From positions 62,001-126,000 of the forward strand of contig DASXUX010000095.1 of NCBI GenBank assembly GCA_036504595.1: a stretch of DNA of 64,000 nt, read 5' to 3'. The stretch comes from DASXUX01 sp036504595 (GTDB lineage: Bacteria > Planctomycetota > SZUA-567 > H5-PLA8). Both the position numbers and the translations under genes were made by a program. Shown one piece after another: positions 1 through 8,284 of the stretch. Below the pieces are notes generated by a model that saw only the letters and a list, made by a program, of their open reading frames with translations, had not been told where the DNA came from and searched no databases. How positions within the stretch are numbered: position 1 is the first letter of the stretch; every line of letters starts with the position of its first letter.

Positions 1-1
1 G

Positions 2-769
2 TGGCCAAAGAAGATCGCCTCGGGCAAACGTTTCACCGTCACATCCAAGTGGTCCAACGCCGGCGTTGCACCCTGCTATCCCGGCGGCTTCATGGCGCTG
101 ACGCTCAAAGACGCAAGAGCCGGCATCGCGTCGGTCCTCGTCGATGAGAAGTTCAACATGCGCGATCTCTCCGTCGGCCCGTCCGATCAGGCTCCCGTGA
201 GCGCACTCGAAAGCTCGTTCCTAGCTGGTCACATCGCTCCGGTGCTGAGACCCGGCTCGTACGACGTGTTCGTCTCCGTCGGCCGCCGCGACGGCACGCC
301 CGTGATCGCTCTGCCGCTGGACGGCGACGACGGCCAGCGCCGCTACCGTATTGGCACGCTGCAAGTCTGCGGAGACTACTCCGTGCAAGCCGGCGCCCTG
401 GAAAAGCGCGGCGACCAGTGGCTGTTGCCGCTGACCTGGACCATTCATCGACCAGCAGTCGGCGCTATCGGTCCCTTCTTCCACTTCGACGACGGCGGCA
501 AAATCGCCTTCCAAGGCGGCCCTGAGGATGGCGCCAAGGCTGGCGTACTCGCTCAAACCGGCACCGTGAAACTCGGTTGCGAATTCAAGCTGCCGCGCGA
601 CGCCCGCGGCAGAAAGTTCACCGTACACGTCGGCCTCTGGCAGCCAGATCGACTCGGCAGACCGGACGAACGCCTGCTCCCCGACAACGGCCAACCCGAC
701 AAGCGCGTGCTGCTCGGCACAATCAACGTCGCTCAAGACGGCGACGTGACGTTCACTCCGGAGCCCTGA
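2..769 (+). CDS. DUF4832-like secreted protein, 3' part
   Basis: The reading frame is open from the first bases of the window, so the gene starts upstream and only the last 255 residues are seen. The segment is a beta-rich region: a phrase of the type 'SKWSNAGVAPCYPGGF' is followed by alternating hydrophobic strands and 'AHIAP'-like turns, and it ends with 'GTINVAQDGDVTF'. This resembles the C-terminal beta-sandwich of DUF4832 and related glycoside-hydrolase-like proteins, in which a sandwich domain follows a TIM barrel. The catalytic part, if there is one, lies outside the window. The carbohydrate-active genes that follow make a role in glycan breakdown plausible. The family call is tentative; that this is coding sequence is fairly sure. 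Confidence 0.6.
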   Translation, partial: WPKKIASGKRFTVTSKWSNAGVAPCYPGGFMALTLKDARAGIASVLVDEKFNMRDLSVGPSDQAPVSALESSFLAGHIAPVLRPGSYDVFVSVGRRDGTPVIALPLDGDDGQRRYRIGTLQVCGDYSVQAGALEKRGDQWLLPLTWTIHRPAVGAIGPFFHFDDGGKIAFQGGPEDGAKAGVLAQTGTVKLGCEFKLPRDARGRKFTVHVGLWQPDRLGRPDERLLPDNGQPDKRVLLGTINVAQDGDVTFTPEP

Positions 770-815
770 ACCCTTCCGTTCTTCGCGTCTTTGCGGTTCA
801 ATTCCTAAGCACTAC
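770..815. repeat. Dispersed 'CGTCTTTGCGG' repeat upstream of queG
   Basis: The short gap between the first gene and queG holds 'CTTCGCGTCTTTGCGGTTCA'. This is one arm of a repeat family also seen at 10122-10162, 12288-12376, 19071-19165, 33474-33512 and 45886-45985. The common core is alternating CTCTGCG/CTCTGTG or its complement. Confidence 0.6.
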
Positions 816-835
816 ACTTGCGTTTAGAGAACCAC

Positions 836-1915
836 ATGCCGACCGCGACTCTCACTCCGCCACAACAGAACCTGCAAGCCAAACAGCTCGCGGCCAAACA
901 CGGCTTCGCTCTAAGCGGGATTGCTCTCGTGGGGGAGGACGGCTTGAGCCCCCGCGCTGCGGAGTTCAGCGCATGGCTCGCCGCCGGCCACCACGGCCCA
1001 CTCGATTATATGCAGAAGACCCAGCAGGCTCGCACGAATCCGCGCACGCGCTTCCCCTGGGCGCGCTCGGTCCTCGCTCTGGCCGCCTTCTACGACGGCT
1101 CGCCGCGCAAACAGCCCGGACGCGATCTGCTTGCACACGTCGCCCGCTACGCCCGCGGCCGCGATTACCATCTAATCTTTGAACGCCGCCTGAAAAAGCT
1201 CGCACGCGATCTGGTCGCCGCCGGAGTCTGCTCGAAAGCGCACTATTACGTCGATACCGGCCCGGTCCTCGAACGCGCATGGGCTGAAGCCGCCGGTGTG
1301 GGCTGGATCGGCAAGAACACCTGCCTGATCCATCCCGCTCTGGGCTCGTACATGCTGCTGGCCGAAATCATTCTCGACAGCGCGCCCGAACCCGACCGGC
1401 CGCACGCATTCCATTGTGGAAGCTGCCGCCGTTGCCTGGACGCCTGCCCGACGCAGGCGCTTGTGGCCCCCGGAGTCCTCGACAGCCGCCGCTGCCTGGT
1501 GACGTGGAATCTGGAACTCCGCGGCCAAACGCCCGCGGAAATGCTATCCGCGCAGGGCGATCAGGCCGTCGGCTGTGACATCTGCCAAGCCGTCTGCCCG
1601 TTCAATGCGCCGGCCGGCAGGGATGCCGGCCGCACCACCCCGCCCGACCCCGAACTGGCCGCGCCGCTTCCCTGGCACACGCTCACGCTCGCCGAATGCA
1701 TCGTGCTCACGGTGGACCGCTTCAACGCCGCATTCGTTGGCAGCGCCCTACGCCGCGCCGGGCTGAAAGGCCTGCGCCTGGGCGCCATCACCGTTGCAGG
1801 AAATCTGAAATTGTCCGATTGCCGCACCGCGCTGGAACAGAGCGCCGCCGACGCCGATCCCGGCATCGCTGCCCGATCGCAGTGGGCTCTCTCGATGCTA
1901 AGAAACGAGCGCTAA
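836..1915 (+). CDS. queG: Epoxyqueuosine reductase QueG
   Basis: QueG catalyses the last step of queuosine synthesis, reducing epoxyqueuosine to queuosine in tRNA with cobalamin and two [4Fe-4S] clusters in the cytoplasm. The 359-residue length is normal for the family. Two ferredoxin-type cysteine sets are visible: CGSCRRCLDACP near residue 194, and CDICQAVCPFN near residue 247, where the last cysteines complete the clusters. The segment GVGWIGKNTCLI is also typical. A TTG at 818 is in frame, but the ATG at 836 better fits a normal N-terminus. A palindromic 'GCCGGCAGGGATGCCGGC' insert sits in frame at about 1609-1638, just after the second cysteine set. No other queuosine gene is nearby. Confidence 0.93.
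   Translation: MPTATLTPPQQNLQAKQLAAKHGFALSGIALVGEDGLSPRAAEFSAWLAAGHHGPLDYMQKTQQARTNPRTRFPWARSVLALAAFYDGSPRKQPGRDLLAHVARYARGRDYHLIFERRLKKLARDLVAAGVCSKAHYYVDTGPVLERAWAEAAGVGWIGKNTCLIHPALGSYMLLAEIILDSAPEPDRPHAFHCGSCRRCLDACPTQALVAPGVLDSRRCLVTWNLELRGQTPAEMLSAQGDQAVGCDICQAVCPFNAPAGRDAGRTTPPDPELAAPLPWHTLTLAECIVLTVDRFNAAFVGSALRRAGLKGLRLGAITVAGNLKLSDCRTALEQSAADADPGIAARSQWALSMLRNER
1609..1638. repeat. In-frame GCCGGC palindromic repeat in queG
   Basis: The stretch contains GCCGGCAGGGATGCCGGC followed by CGCACCACC and reads as PAGRDAGRTTP in the protein. The same GGCAGGGACGCC or GGCACGGAGGCC palindrome occurs at 10425-10475, 17347-17371, 25592-25672 and 54729-54757. Confidence 0.7.
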
Positions 1916-1923
1916 TCCCGCAT

Positions 1924-1978
1924 ACTAGACCACCAGACTACCAGACCACCACTCCACCACTCACTACTCACCACAGTA
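1924..1978. repeat. TGGTGG/GTGAGTGG repeat family, copy 1
   Basis: The convergent gap between queG and the MBL gene is filled by 'ACCACCAGACTACCAGACC' and 'CACCACTCACTACTCACC' runs. On the other strand these are GGTGAGTAGTGAGTGG and GGTCTGGTAGTCTGG. Related copies lie at 4256-4300, 8232-8252, 10030-10060, 46741-46785, 62430-62531 and 63853-63878. Confidence 0.65.
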
Positions 1979-2617
1979 CGGATTACTCTTCTTCTCGAAC
2001 CCGATGCTCGTATCCGGCCCGTGCCCCGGATGCACGACGGTTTCGGCCGGCAAAACGAAGAGCTTCTTTCGGATGTTCGCGACGAGCACCTCCTCCCCCG
2101 CCCCACCCGGCAAGTCTGTCCGTCCAATGCTGCCCGAGAAAAGAATGTCGCCGCACAGAAGATGCGGCGGCTTTTCTTTTTCGTCTTCCACGAAGTACGC
2201 AGTGCCACCCGGCGAATGTCCCGGCACATGCAAGGCTTTGAATTCAAGCCCTGCGGCCTGAACGCGGTCGCCGTCACAGACCAAGCGGTCGGCTCCCGGC
2301 GCCGTGATTGACGCGCCGAGGAAGTAGCTGAGGTTCAGCGTCGGACGCAGCATCCATTCCGCCTCGGCTTCCGGCACGTAAACAACGGCGTTCGGATACA
2401 AGGACTTCAGTTCGGATACCGCACCGATGTGGTCGCCGTGGCAGTGCGTTAAGAGCAGCGCCGCAACTGTGAGCTTCCGCGCCTTCAGTTCCGCATCGAT
2501 CAACTCCGCGTCCGCCCCTGCATCAACCACGACCGCCTCGTTCTGCCCGCCATTCCAGACGATGAAGCAATTCTCTTCCAACTCCCCCGTCACAATCCGC
2601 ACAATCTCTAGTTTCAT
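1964..2617 (-). CDS. MBL-fold metallo-hydrolase (glyoxalase II-like)
   Basis: This is a small cytoplasmic metallo-beta-lactamase-fold enzyme, probably a thioesterase of the hydroxyacylglutathione hydrolase-like group. The zinc site is seen in THCHGDHIGAV, the downstream histidine in HVPGHSPGGTAY, and the bridging aspartate in LLCGDILFSGSIGRTDLP. It ends with PGHGPDTSIG, also typical. About 217 residues is the usual size for the short subfamily. The ATG at 2617 (MKLEIVRIVTG) was chosen because upstream in-frame codons run into dispersed repeat sequence. It may be the last gene of the GH95-oxidoreductase-sulfatase series, but 139 bp of repeats separate it from the sulfatase. The substrate cannot be read from the sequence. 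Confidence 0.88.
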   Translation of the reverse strand: MKLEIVRIVTGELEENCFIVWNGGQNEAVVVDAGADAELIDAELKARKLTVAALLLTHCHGDHIGAVSELKSLYPNAVVYVPEAEAEWMLRPTLNLSYFLGASITAPGADRLVCDGDRVQAAGLEFKALHVPGHSPGGTAYFVEDEKEKPPHLLCGDILFSGSIGRTDLPGGAGEEVLVANIRKKLFVLPAETVVHPGHGPDTSIGFEKKSNPYCGE

Positions 2618-2670
2618 GTTTCGTTTCAGTTTCCTTTTCCGGCCCTTGGCACTGCGCGTCTTTTGCCGTT

Positions 2671-2732
2671 TCACCCCGTCTCCCCGTCTCCGCGTCTCCC
2701 CGTCTGCCGTTCGCAATCCAGGAGGATTGCGC
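2671..2732. repeat. Two repeat families between sulfatase and MBL gene
   Basis: First comes a 'CCCGTCTCCCCGTCTCCGCG' run (complement GACGGGGAGACGGGG), also seen at 15779-15805 and 45805-45860. Then at 2712-2732 comes CGCAATCCAGGAGGATTGCG, an 8-bp stem with a 4-nt loop. Two copies of the latter form the large inverted repeat inside the gene at 31545-33917. Confidence 0.65.
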
Positions 2733-2756
2733 TACTTCTTTCTGCCTACTCGCAGT

Positions 2757-4223
2757 TCAATCCTCAAGCTCCGCTGGATTGATCGGCTTTCCCTCCCACA
2801 GCCACTTTCCATTTTCCTGAGTCAACACCCGTTGAGCGCTTCCCGGCACTGCCGGCGTATTCACCTTCGGCAGCCACTTCGCGTGCTCCTTCAGCACATC
2901 CGCATATTTCGCATCTTTCGCCAGATTGGTCCACTCGTTCGGATCGCTGCGATGATCGTAGAGTTCCTCCGACCCATCCGCGTAGCGGACATAGCGCCAA
3001 TGTTCCGACCGCACCGTGTGATTCCCACAATTGTGCGTCGTGATCGCCGGCCACGGCCGAGCCGCCGCCGGATCGCGAAGTTGCGGCGCCAGACTGTGGC
3101 CCTCCAGGCCGTCGCGAGCCGGCAGGCCGCACAGTTCAACCAACGTCGGATAAATATCGAGCAATTCCGCGGGTTGCGTGCACTGTCCTTTCACGATTCC
3201 CGGCCCTGCGAAAATCAACGGCACATGCGTGGACCGCTCCCACAGCGTGTTCTTTCCGGTGATCGCCTTCTCGCCCAAGTGCCACGCGTTGTCCGACCAC
3301 AGCACGATGATCGTGTTGTTCGCCTGGCCTGTTGCGTCAAGCGCGTCCAGCACTCGGCCGATCTGACTGTCCATGAATGTCGTGCTGGCTAGATAGCAGC
3401 GCACCAGGTTGTGCCACTGGTTCGCCTTCTTCAGCCAGGACAGCCGCGGCTCCGGCAGCTTCCAATGCAGATACCATGCAAAGAACGGCACGTCCTCGCG
3501 ATCGTTTTCTTTCACCGGCGGCAGCGTGATCTGATTTTCCGGCGGGAACTGATCAAACCATTGCTGCGATGCAAAACACGGCACGTGCGGCAGTCTGAAT
3601 CCCGCTGCAACAAAGAACGGCTTGCCTTGCGGAAGCGCTTTCATCTGCGCGATCGCCGCATCCGCGATCTTCCAGTCCGCTTGCTCGTGATCGTCCGCCG
3701 GAAAAACGCCCCAGTCCACCGCACGCATTTCGGAGGGCGTGTTCACGAACTTCTTCGGCGGCAGAGGCATCCCCGGCGCCGGTCCCCACACATCCAGTTC
3801 TCCGGCACGGTCTTTCGGCGCGATGGATCCGTCGTGGTAGATCTTCCCAAAACCAGCCGTGAAATATCCGCTGGCGCGCAAATGCTGCGGCAGAGTCACC
3901 CACGACTTCAGCGACTCCACCGCGCGAATGCCCGGCGCCAATCCGTAGATGCCCGTCGTCGAAGGCCGCAGCCCCGTCAGCAGACTGTTTCGCGATGGAT
4001 TACACAAGGGCGACTGACAATGAGCATTCGCGAAAAGCATCCCGCGCGCGGCCAGCCGATCCATATTCGGCGTCTTCGCCTGCGGATGCCCATGCAAACA
4101 CCCCACCCAATCATTCAGATCATCAATCGCAATGAAGAGGATATTCGGCCGCGCCGGTTCGCCCGCGACGATAGCGCCAGAGCAAACCAGAAGCAGAACC
4201 AAAATCCCGCGTACGAACCGCAT
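2757..4223 (-). CDS. Secreted sulfatase, iduronate-2-sulfatase-like
   Basis: This is a type I sulfatase that hydrolyses sulfate esters, presumably on a polysaccharide outside the cytoplasm. Residues 1-21 form a signal peptide (MRFVRG, then a leucine/valine core, then AGEPA). The metal site IAIDDLNDWVG is near residue 31 and the formylglycine motif CNPSRNSLLTG has its modified cysteine at about residue 74. 'IIVLWSDNAWHLGEK' supplies a further metal and substrate segment. The pattern is closest to iduronate-2-sulfatase-like enzymes of Planctomycetes. The ATG at 4223 starts the signal peptide; an upstream ATG at 4283 only adds repeat-encoded residues. It lies 63 bp downstream of the oxidoreductase in the same direction. 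No obvious sulfatase maturase is in the window; the radical SAM/SPASM gene at 40.6 kb is not clearly one. Confidence 0.93.
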   Translation of the reverse strand: MRFVRGILVLLLVCSGAIVAGEPARPNILFIAIDDLNDWVGCLHGHPQAKTPNMDRLAARGMLFANAHCQSPLCNPSRNSLLTGLRPSTTGIYGLAPGIRAVESLKSWVTLPQHLRASGYFTAGFGKIYHDGSIAPKDRAGELDVWGPAPGMPLPPKKFVNTPSEMRAVDWGVFPADDHEQADWKIADAAIAQMKALPQGKPFFVAAGFRLPHVPCFASQQWFDQFPPENQITLPPVKENDREDVPFFAWYLHWKLPEPRLSWLKKANQWHNLVRCYLASTTFMDSQIGRVLDALDATGQANNTIIVLWSDNAWHLGEKAITGKNTLWERSTHVPLIFAGPGIVKGQCTQPAELLDIYPTLVELCGLPARDGLEGHSLAPQLRDPAAARPWPAITTHNCGNHTVRSEHWRYVRYADGSEELYDHRSDPNEWTNLAKDAKYADVLKEHAKWLPKVNTPAVPGSAQRVLTQENGKWLWEGKPINPAELED

Positions 4224-4255
4224 CTCGCCCCTCCCTCGCGTTCGTTCCCGCCCCG

Positions 4256-4300
4256 CGCAAACCACCACTCCACCACTCACCACTGACTACTCACCAACCA
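4256..4300. repeat. TGGTGG/GTGAGTGG repeat family, copy 2
   Basis: ACCACCACTCCACCACTCACC and neighbouring 'ACTACTCACC' fill the 63-bp gap between the oxidoreductase and sulfatase genes. Confidence 0.6.
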
Positions 4301-5435
4301 GTGCATGCCCGCGCTTTTCCAGAGGCAGCTTCACGGCCGCGCCGCTCAGCGCCGAACGATACACCGCCATCACCATCTCAATCGTCTTCAGCGCGTCGCG
4401 ACCGCTGGATGCCGGCTGGCGATCTTCGCGAATCGCCGCCAGCAGATCGTCTACCATGCGGCGGTTCGCGGCGCCGAACGCATCTTTCTCCGCTGACGCG
4501 CCAGCCATCGGATCCCCAGGCACCGCTTCCCACTCGCCAACCGCTGTCTTAACAAACGTCTGACACGGGATGTTTGCCGCGATCTTTGCGATGCCTTTGG
4601 AACCGATCAGTTCCAATCCCCACGGCGGCGCCGTTCCACGATTTTTCGCCGCGCTGATAAACGACGCCGTCACGCCTTTCTCCAGTACGAACTCGGCCGA
4701 AATGTCATCGCCCGCGACTGGCCCGATCCCCTCCGCCACGCGGCGCGCGTCGGCAACGGTGATCCGGCGGCCTTGCTGCAGCACCTCAGCTTTGCAGGTC
4801 AGCGCCGGGCCAGCGAGGAAGCTCATCAGATTGAACAAATGCACGCCCAACACCAGCAGGTCTTCGCCACCCGCGCGGCTGTCCTGCTTGCCATGCGCAT
4901 GAATCGTCTTCAGTTCGCCGATCAGGCCCTCGTCAATCTTCTTCTTCAGATGGACAACGTTCGGCGAAAGACGCATCTGATGCGCCACGGCGATTTTCAA
5001 CTTCGACTTGTCGGCCAACGCAACCAGTTCGTCCGCCTCAGCCGGCGTGACCGTGAATGGTTTCTCGCAATACACATGAGCGCCCGCTTGCAGCGCCGCG
5101 AGCACCATCGCGTGATGTTCCTCCGACCACCGTGGCGCGACGCTGACCAACTGCGGCTTCTCCTTCTCGAGCATCTCACGATAGCTCTCGTACTGCCGCG
5201 GCGCTTTGGAGCGCTCCGCCGCACGCGCTCGGCCTGCCGAGTCCGGGTCGGCAACCGCGACAACTTCGACGTCCTCGCGGTTGAAGCACACGTCCATTCC
5301 GTGTCCGAAATTTCCTTTTCCCGTGCGCCCGATAATCGCCGCGCGCATCCGCCGCGCAGGCTCGTCGCCCGCCAGCAGCCGCACCGAGAGCGGCGCTGCG
5401 AGAGTTCCAATCAACACTTGCCTCCGCGAAAGCAT
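4287..5435 (-). CDS. Gfo/Idh/MocA-family oxidoreductase, exported by Tat
   Basis: This is an NAD(P)-dependent sugar or cyclitol dehydrogenase-type protein of 382 residues. The N-terminus LSRRQVLIGTLAAP is a twin-arginine signal, so it is probably exported folded. A Rossmann segment (RAAIIGRTGKGNFGHGMDVC) follows, with an atypical glycine spacing. The conserved EKPF at 'HVYCEKPFTVT' marks the catalytic region. The start at 5435 is supported by AGAGGAA 7 bases upstream; a GTG at 5453 is the alternative. It sits 59 bp after the GH95 gene and 63 bp before the sulfatase, consistent with one operon acting on a sulfated, fucose-containing glycan. The exact substrate is unknown. Confidence 0.9.
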   Translation of the reverse strand: MLSRRQVLIGTLAAPLSVRLLAGDEPARRMRAAIIGRTGKGNFGHGMDVCFNREDVEVVAVADPDSAGRARAAERSKAPRQYESYREMLEKEKPQLVSVAPRWSEEHHAMVLAALQAGAHVYCEKPFTVTPAEADELVALADKSKLKIAVAHQMRLSPNVVHLKKKIDEGLIGELKTIHAHGKQDSRAGGEDLLVLGVHLFNLMSFLAGPALTCKAEVLQQGRRITVADARRVAEGIGPVAGDDISAEFVLEKGVTASFISAAKNRGTAPPWGLELIGSKGIAKIAANIPCQTFVKTAVGEWEAVPGDPMAGASAEKDAFGAANRRMVDDLLAAIREDRQPASSGRDALKTIEMVMAVYRSALSGAAVKLPLEKRGHALVGE

Positions 5436-5494
5436 CACAGTTTCCTCTTTCACACCGCAAAAGGATCAAATCCTGTTATTCCATATAACACCAG

Positions 5495-8122
5495 CTACCG
5501 CTTCTCCGCCGTGATCGTCTTCAGTTCCCCGTTGATGCGAACTTTCACCGGACGCGCGTCCGTTGCACTCACACGGTATGACATCACCTTCCCGTCCTTC
5601 CACGCGACGTCTACGGTAAAGCCTCCGCGCGCGCGCAAGCCGCTCACCGAGCCGCTCGACCAAACGGCCGGAATCGCCGGCAGCAGATTGATCTCGCCTT
5701 CATGCGATTGCACGAGCATCTCGCAAACGCCCGCGGTAATGCCGAAGTTGCCGTCCATCTGCATCGGCGGGTGCAAGCCGAAAAGGTTCAGGCAGGTATT
5801 TCGATTGGAAAGCAAGTTCTGAAACATCGCGTGCGCGCTCTCGCCATCGTGCATGCGCGCGTAAAGAGCCGTGCGCCAGGCGAAGGACCATTCGCGAACA
5901 TCGCCGGTGGGACCGCGCGCGTCCAGAGACTTCTTTGCGGCCGCGGCAAATTCCGGAGTCTTCGCGACGCTGATCTGATTGCCAGGGAACACCGCGAACA
6001 AGTGCGACGTGTGGCGATGGTGATCGTTGGGATCGTCGCGATCGACCATCCACTCCTGCAACTGCCCCCATTTGCCGATTTTCGGCCCGACGAGTTTGTC
6101 GCGCATCGCTGAAATCTTCGCACGATATTCGCCATCCACGTCCAGAGCTTCACTGGCTTGCACGTAGTTGTTGAACAAATCCCAGACGATCTGCTGGCAA
6201 TACGCGACGCCATCTTCATGCGGCCCGTGCTCCGGCGACCAGCCGTTTGGGATCACCAGTTGCCCGTCCGGCAAAGCCTTCACGCGGTCTTCCCAGAACT
6301 CGCAGGTTTCCTTCAGCAGCGGATACGCCATCTTTTTCAACCAGTCTTTGTCCTGGCCATAGACGTAGTGCCACCAGAAATGCTGACAGTACCACGCATT
6401 CGCCGTCACATCCCACTGCCAACCCATGTCGCCGTGAATGCCATGCGACGTGCGCACCGTCCACCCATGCGCCTTGCCAGAATTTGTTTTGAACGACTTC
6501 TCTCCTGCCGTCGCGACACGCCACGGTTCGAGTTGGCTGACGATCAATTCGAACAACGTCTCGTGGCATTCCGGCAAGCCCGCCGGTTCGGCCAGCCAGT
6601 AGTTCATCTGAATGTTGATGTTCGCGTGATAGTCGCAATGCCACGGCGGATCGTTGCTGTCGTTCCACAAGCCCTGCAGATTCGCGGGCAACCCGCCAGG
6701 GCGCGAGCACGAAATCATCAGGTAACGCCCATACTGAAACATCAGCGCCTCGATCTCAGGGTCCCCGCCCTTCTCCGCATGCACAACTTTGCGTTTGTCG
6801 ATCGGAAGCGCCTTGCGCTCCGCGGGGGTGGAACCCAGATCAAGTTTCACGCGGTCGAAAAGCGCGCGATGATCGGCAATGTGAGCGGATTTCAGTTCAT
6901 CGAAGGTCTTCTTTGCCGCCGCGTTCAAGCGCTGTTCGACCATCGCGTGCGGATCGCCATCGTGATATTTCTTGCTGTAATCGAGAACATAATTGGTCGC
7001 AGCGGCCAGAATCAGCGTGAGGCTGTTGCACTCTTTGAATTCCAGCTTGCCATCTCTGGCCTGAACGCTTCCACCCTCGCTGAGCACAAGCATTCCCGTT
7101 TCGTACGTCAATCCATTCGGGAACTTGCCGGAAAACTGCAAATGGTTCTTCTCCGCCTGCGTCGTCTCTCCATGAGTGCCCTGCAAGCGGATGCTGCCGC
7201 TATGCGCGCCTTTCCGGTCAGCAGTGAATCGGAATACGAGAACATGGTCCGCGTGCGAGGCGAACGCTTCGCGCCGGTACGCCGTCTCGCCGCTTTTGTA
7301 GCTCAGTTCGTGTGTGGCCGTCGCTATGTTGAGCGCACGCCGGTAGTCCTGCGCCGGCACACTCTGCGTTGCGGCTATCTGCACTCCGCCTACCGCGATC
7401 TCTCCAATCTGAAAGTGCGGCACGCCTTTGTTCGGCTCAAAAATAAGGCGATAAAATCGAAACTCGTCTGCTTTCTTCAGAGCGTACTTCTTCGTTTCGC
7501 CTCGCTTCTGAAAAGGCGGCTCACCTTCGTGGCGATCCAAGACGATCCACTCCTTGCCGTCGTTCGATCCCTTGAACTCCCACGTGGATGGATCGCGAGC
7601 CGGCGTGTCGGGCCCGGACGTAAAGGAGTAGCCGTCCACCGCCTGCGCCCTCGGCAGCCGCAATTCCCAGATGACCGGCTTTCCTTTGTGTTCGACGCAC
7701 CATTTTGTTCCGGAGTTTCCGTCGTAAGAGTACTCAAGTTCCTCATGCGGATAGAACGCCTTGTGCTCGCTCGCGCAAACGACCGTGGCAGCGGCAACAT
7801 CGCCGGATGCACCGTGTTCCAGATCAACAAGGAGTTCGCCCAGCATCTGATAGGAGCCCATCTGGGCATAATCGCCGTTGGCGTGCTCGTCGCCGGTCCA
7901 CAGGCTGATCTCGTTAAGGACCAGTCTCTCCTGCCCAACGGCCGAGTAAACCAGGGCGCCGAACTTGCCGTTTCCAATTGGTAGAGCCTCGTTCATTCCC
8001 TTGGCGGCGGGCTTCTCGTACCACAGAGTCAGATCCTCGCCGCCTCGCCCATCTGTCGTCGCCGCAGTCACAAGACCTCCGCTAACAAAGCCCACCGCAA
8101 AGAATATTCTGAACGCATTCAT
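5495..8122 (-). CDS. GH95 alpha-L-fucosidase with inserted F5/8C domain
   Basis: This is an 875-residue exported enzyme of glycoside hydrolase family 95, an inverting family that mostly removes alpha-1,2-linked L-fucose. A signal peptide covers residues 1-20. The GH95 N-terminal domain starts at LWYEKPAAKGMNEALPIGNG. A discoidin-like F5/8 type C domain (about residues 105-250, with WELRLPRAQ, WEFKGSNDGKEW and FRFYRLIFEP) interrupts this domain before GH95 sequence resumes at YRRALNIATATHELSY. Conserved catalytic-barrel segments are NANINIQMNYW (near 500), SPEHGP (near 630), HRHTSHLFAVFPG and MDGNFGITAG (near 789). The start has GAGGGTG upstream. It heads the operon with the oxidoreductase and sulfatase. 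The GH95 call is firm; the substrate is inferred. Confidence 0.93.
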   Translation of the reverse strand: MNAFRIFFAVGFVSGGLVTAATTDGRGGEDLTLWYEKPAAKGMNEALPIGNGKFGALVYSAVGQERLVLNEISLWTGDEHANGDYAQMGSYQMLGELLVDLEHGASGDVAAATVVCASEHKAFYPHEELEYSYDGNSGTKWCVEHKGKPVIWELRLPRAQAVDGYSFTSGPDTPARDPSTWEFKGSNDGKEWIVLDRHEGEPPFQKRGETKKYALKKADEFRFYRLIFEPNKGVPHFQIGEIAVGGVQIAATQSVPAQDYRRALNIATATHELSYKSGETAYRREAFASHADHVLVFRFTADRKGAHSGSIRLQGTHGETTQAEKNHLQFSGKFPNGLTYETGMLVLSEGGSVQARDGKLEFKECNSLTLILAAATNYVLDYSKKYHDGDPHAMVEQRLNAAAKKTFDELKSAHIADHRALFDRVKLDLGSTPAERKALPIDKRKVVHAEKGGDPEIEALMFQYGRYLMISCSRPGGLPANLQGLWNDSNDPPWHCDYHANINIQMNYWLAEPAGLPECHETLFELIVSQLEPWRVATAGEKSFKTNSGKAHGWTVRTSHGIHGDMGWQWDVTANAWYCQHFWWHYVYGQDKDWLKKMAYPLLKETCEFWEDRVKALPDGQLVIPNGWSPEHGPHEDGVAYCQQIVWDLFNNYVQASEALDVDGEYRAKISAMRDKLVGPKIGKWGQLQEWMVDRDDPNDHHRHTSHLFAVFPGNQISVAKTPEFAAAAKKSLDARGPTGDVREWSFAWRTALYARMHDGESAHAMFQNLLSNRNTCLNLFGLHPPMQMDGNFGITAGVCEMLVQSHEGEINLLPAIPAVWSSGSVSGLRARGGFTVDVAWKDGKVMSYRVSATDARPVKVRINGELKTITAEKR

Positions 8123-8254
8123 GTTCGCACCCTCGCAGATCCATTCGACGGATGAAGTCTAGGCGCGACCCACGGCTGCCTCAAGACCCTAAAAACCTCT
8201 TGCGTGGCGGCGCGCATTCTGCAAATGTATGGCGGAGTGGTGAGTGGTTAGTAA

Positions 8255-8283
8255 GAAAACGCCGGGGAACGACCGGCGTTTTC
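8255..8283 (-). terminator. Rho-independent terminator after the DUF218 gene
   Basis: GAAAACGCCGG (8255-8265) pairs with CCGGCGTTTTC (8273-8283) around a 7-nt loop. It directly follows the stop codon of the minus-strand DUF218 gene. The A/T flanks allow it to work in both directions, and it separates that gene from the GH95 operon. Confidence 0.8.
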
Positions 8284-8284
8284 T

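Noticed and set aside
6158..7984. 608-residue plus-strand frame opposite the GH95 gene
   Set aside because: No recognisable motif; arises from codon bias of the clear GH95 gene on the other strand.
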